Source: Clostridiales bacterium (GTDB lineage: Bacteria > Bacillota > Clostridia > Lachnospirales > Lachnospiraceae). Taken from it: a stretch of 6,457 nt of DNA. Positions 6,285 to 6,457 of this stretch are shown here, one piece after another; the first letter of the stretch is position 1, and every line of letters starts with the position of its first letter. The notes beneath the pieces were generated by a model that saw only the letters and a list, made by a program, of their open reading frames with translations, was not told the origin of the DNA and did no database searches. The stretch lies in the NCBI GenBank assembly GCA_019418195.1, contig DYCJ01000150.1, positions 1 to 6,457 of the forward strand, in the 5' to 3' direction. The position numbers were made by a program, and so were the translations under genes.

Positions 6285-6457
6285 CAGCAGGAAGGACCAG
6301 GATCAAGATCTGCGGATTAAGCCGCATGGAAGATATCGGCTATGCCAACGAAGCGCTGCCTGATTACTGCGGATTTGTCATCGGGGTGCCGGCGAGCAGG
6401 AGAAATGTAACGGTTACACAGCTTGCCAGGCTGAGAGAACGATTATTGGAGCAGATC
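6281..6457 (+). CDS. trpF: Phosphoribosylanthranilate isomerase, 3'-truncated by the window
   Basis: TrpF isomerises phosphoribosylanthranilate to carboxyphenylaminodeoxyribulose phosphate, the substrate of TrpC. Only the first 59 residues are in the window, and the frame is open to the last base. They include RIKICGLSRMEDI at 7-19, with the conserved catalytic Cys11, then LPDYCGFVIGVPASRRNVT at about 26-44, which corresponds to the usual pDy.GFvf...SrR.v pattern. The catalytic Asp lies beyond the edge. ATG 6281 overlaps the trpC stop as ATGA (6281-6284), and AGGAGG at 6265-6270 is 10 bases upstream. The call rests on the N-terminal motif and the operon position, and both agree. Confidence 0.93.
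   Translation, partial: MTAGRTRIKICGLSRMEDIGYANEALPDYCGFVIGVPASRRNVTVTQLARLRERLLEQI

Noticed and set aside
1..6457. Mobile elements, CRISPR arrays, tRNA or rRNA genes, toxin-antitoxin or defence genes
   Set aside because: No transposase motifs, terminal repeats, regularly spaced repeats or structural RNA gene signatures were seen. The coding content is accounted for by the genes listed.

Overview
The window is a stretch of chromosome from a Gram-positive, low- to mid-GC Firmicute. Lachnospiraceae or a related clostridial lineage is my best guess. Three things support this: a T-box riboswitch controls the biosynthetic operon, every gene has a strong AGGAGG-type ribosome binding site, and the tryptophan genes are unfused in the order trpE-trpG-trpD-trpC-trpF. 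The family assignment rests on remembered protein style, not on a database search.

Layout. Positions 2-1795 hold a two-gene unit: a short GntR/YtrA-type repressor, probably cut at its 5' end by the window edge, followed 3 bases later by a tryptophan-rich polytopic membrane protein with a DUF5808-like motif and a possible C-terminal PH-like domain. Positions 1792-2274 have no protein gene. They hold a sigma-A-type promoter whose -35 box contains the stop codon of the membrane gene, a complete tryptophan T-box leader (specifier UGG, T-box sequence with discriminator-matching C, antiterminator and a perfect 15-bp terminator hairpin), and then a long imperfect hairpin of unknown role in the trpE 5' untranslated region. 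Positions 2275-6457 hold trpE, trpG, trpD, trpC and the first 59 codons of trpF, all on the + strand. trpB and trpA probably follow outside the window.

How it works together. TrpE with TrpG converts chorismate and glutamine to anthranilate. TrpD adds phosphoribose, TrpF isomerises the product, and TrpC closes the indole ring to give indole-3-glycerol phosphate. When uncharged tRNA-Trp accumulates, it should bind the leader, stabilise the antiterminator and allow transcription of the operon. When tRNA-Trp is charged, the terminator forms. TrpE also keeps the LLES motif of the tryptophan feedback site, so control probably acts on both expression and enzyme activity. Three of the four trp gene junctions are ATGA stop/start overlaps, which suggests translational coupling.

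Most of the window is a recognisable trp operon. The parts that are not explained are the second hairpin at 2138-2198, the function of the GntR/membrane-protein pair and its possible read-through into the trp leader, and a 20-odd-residue low-complexity insertion in TrpC. I see no mobile elements, CRISPR arrays, tRNA or rRNA genes.
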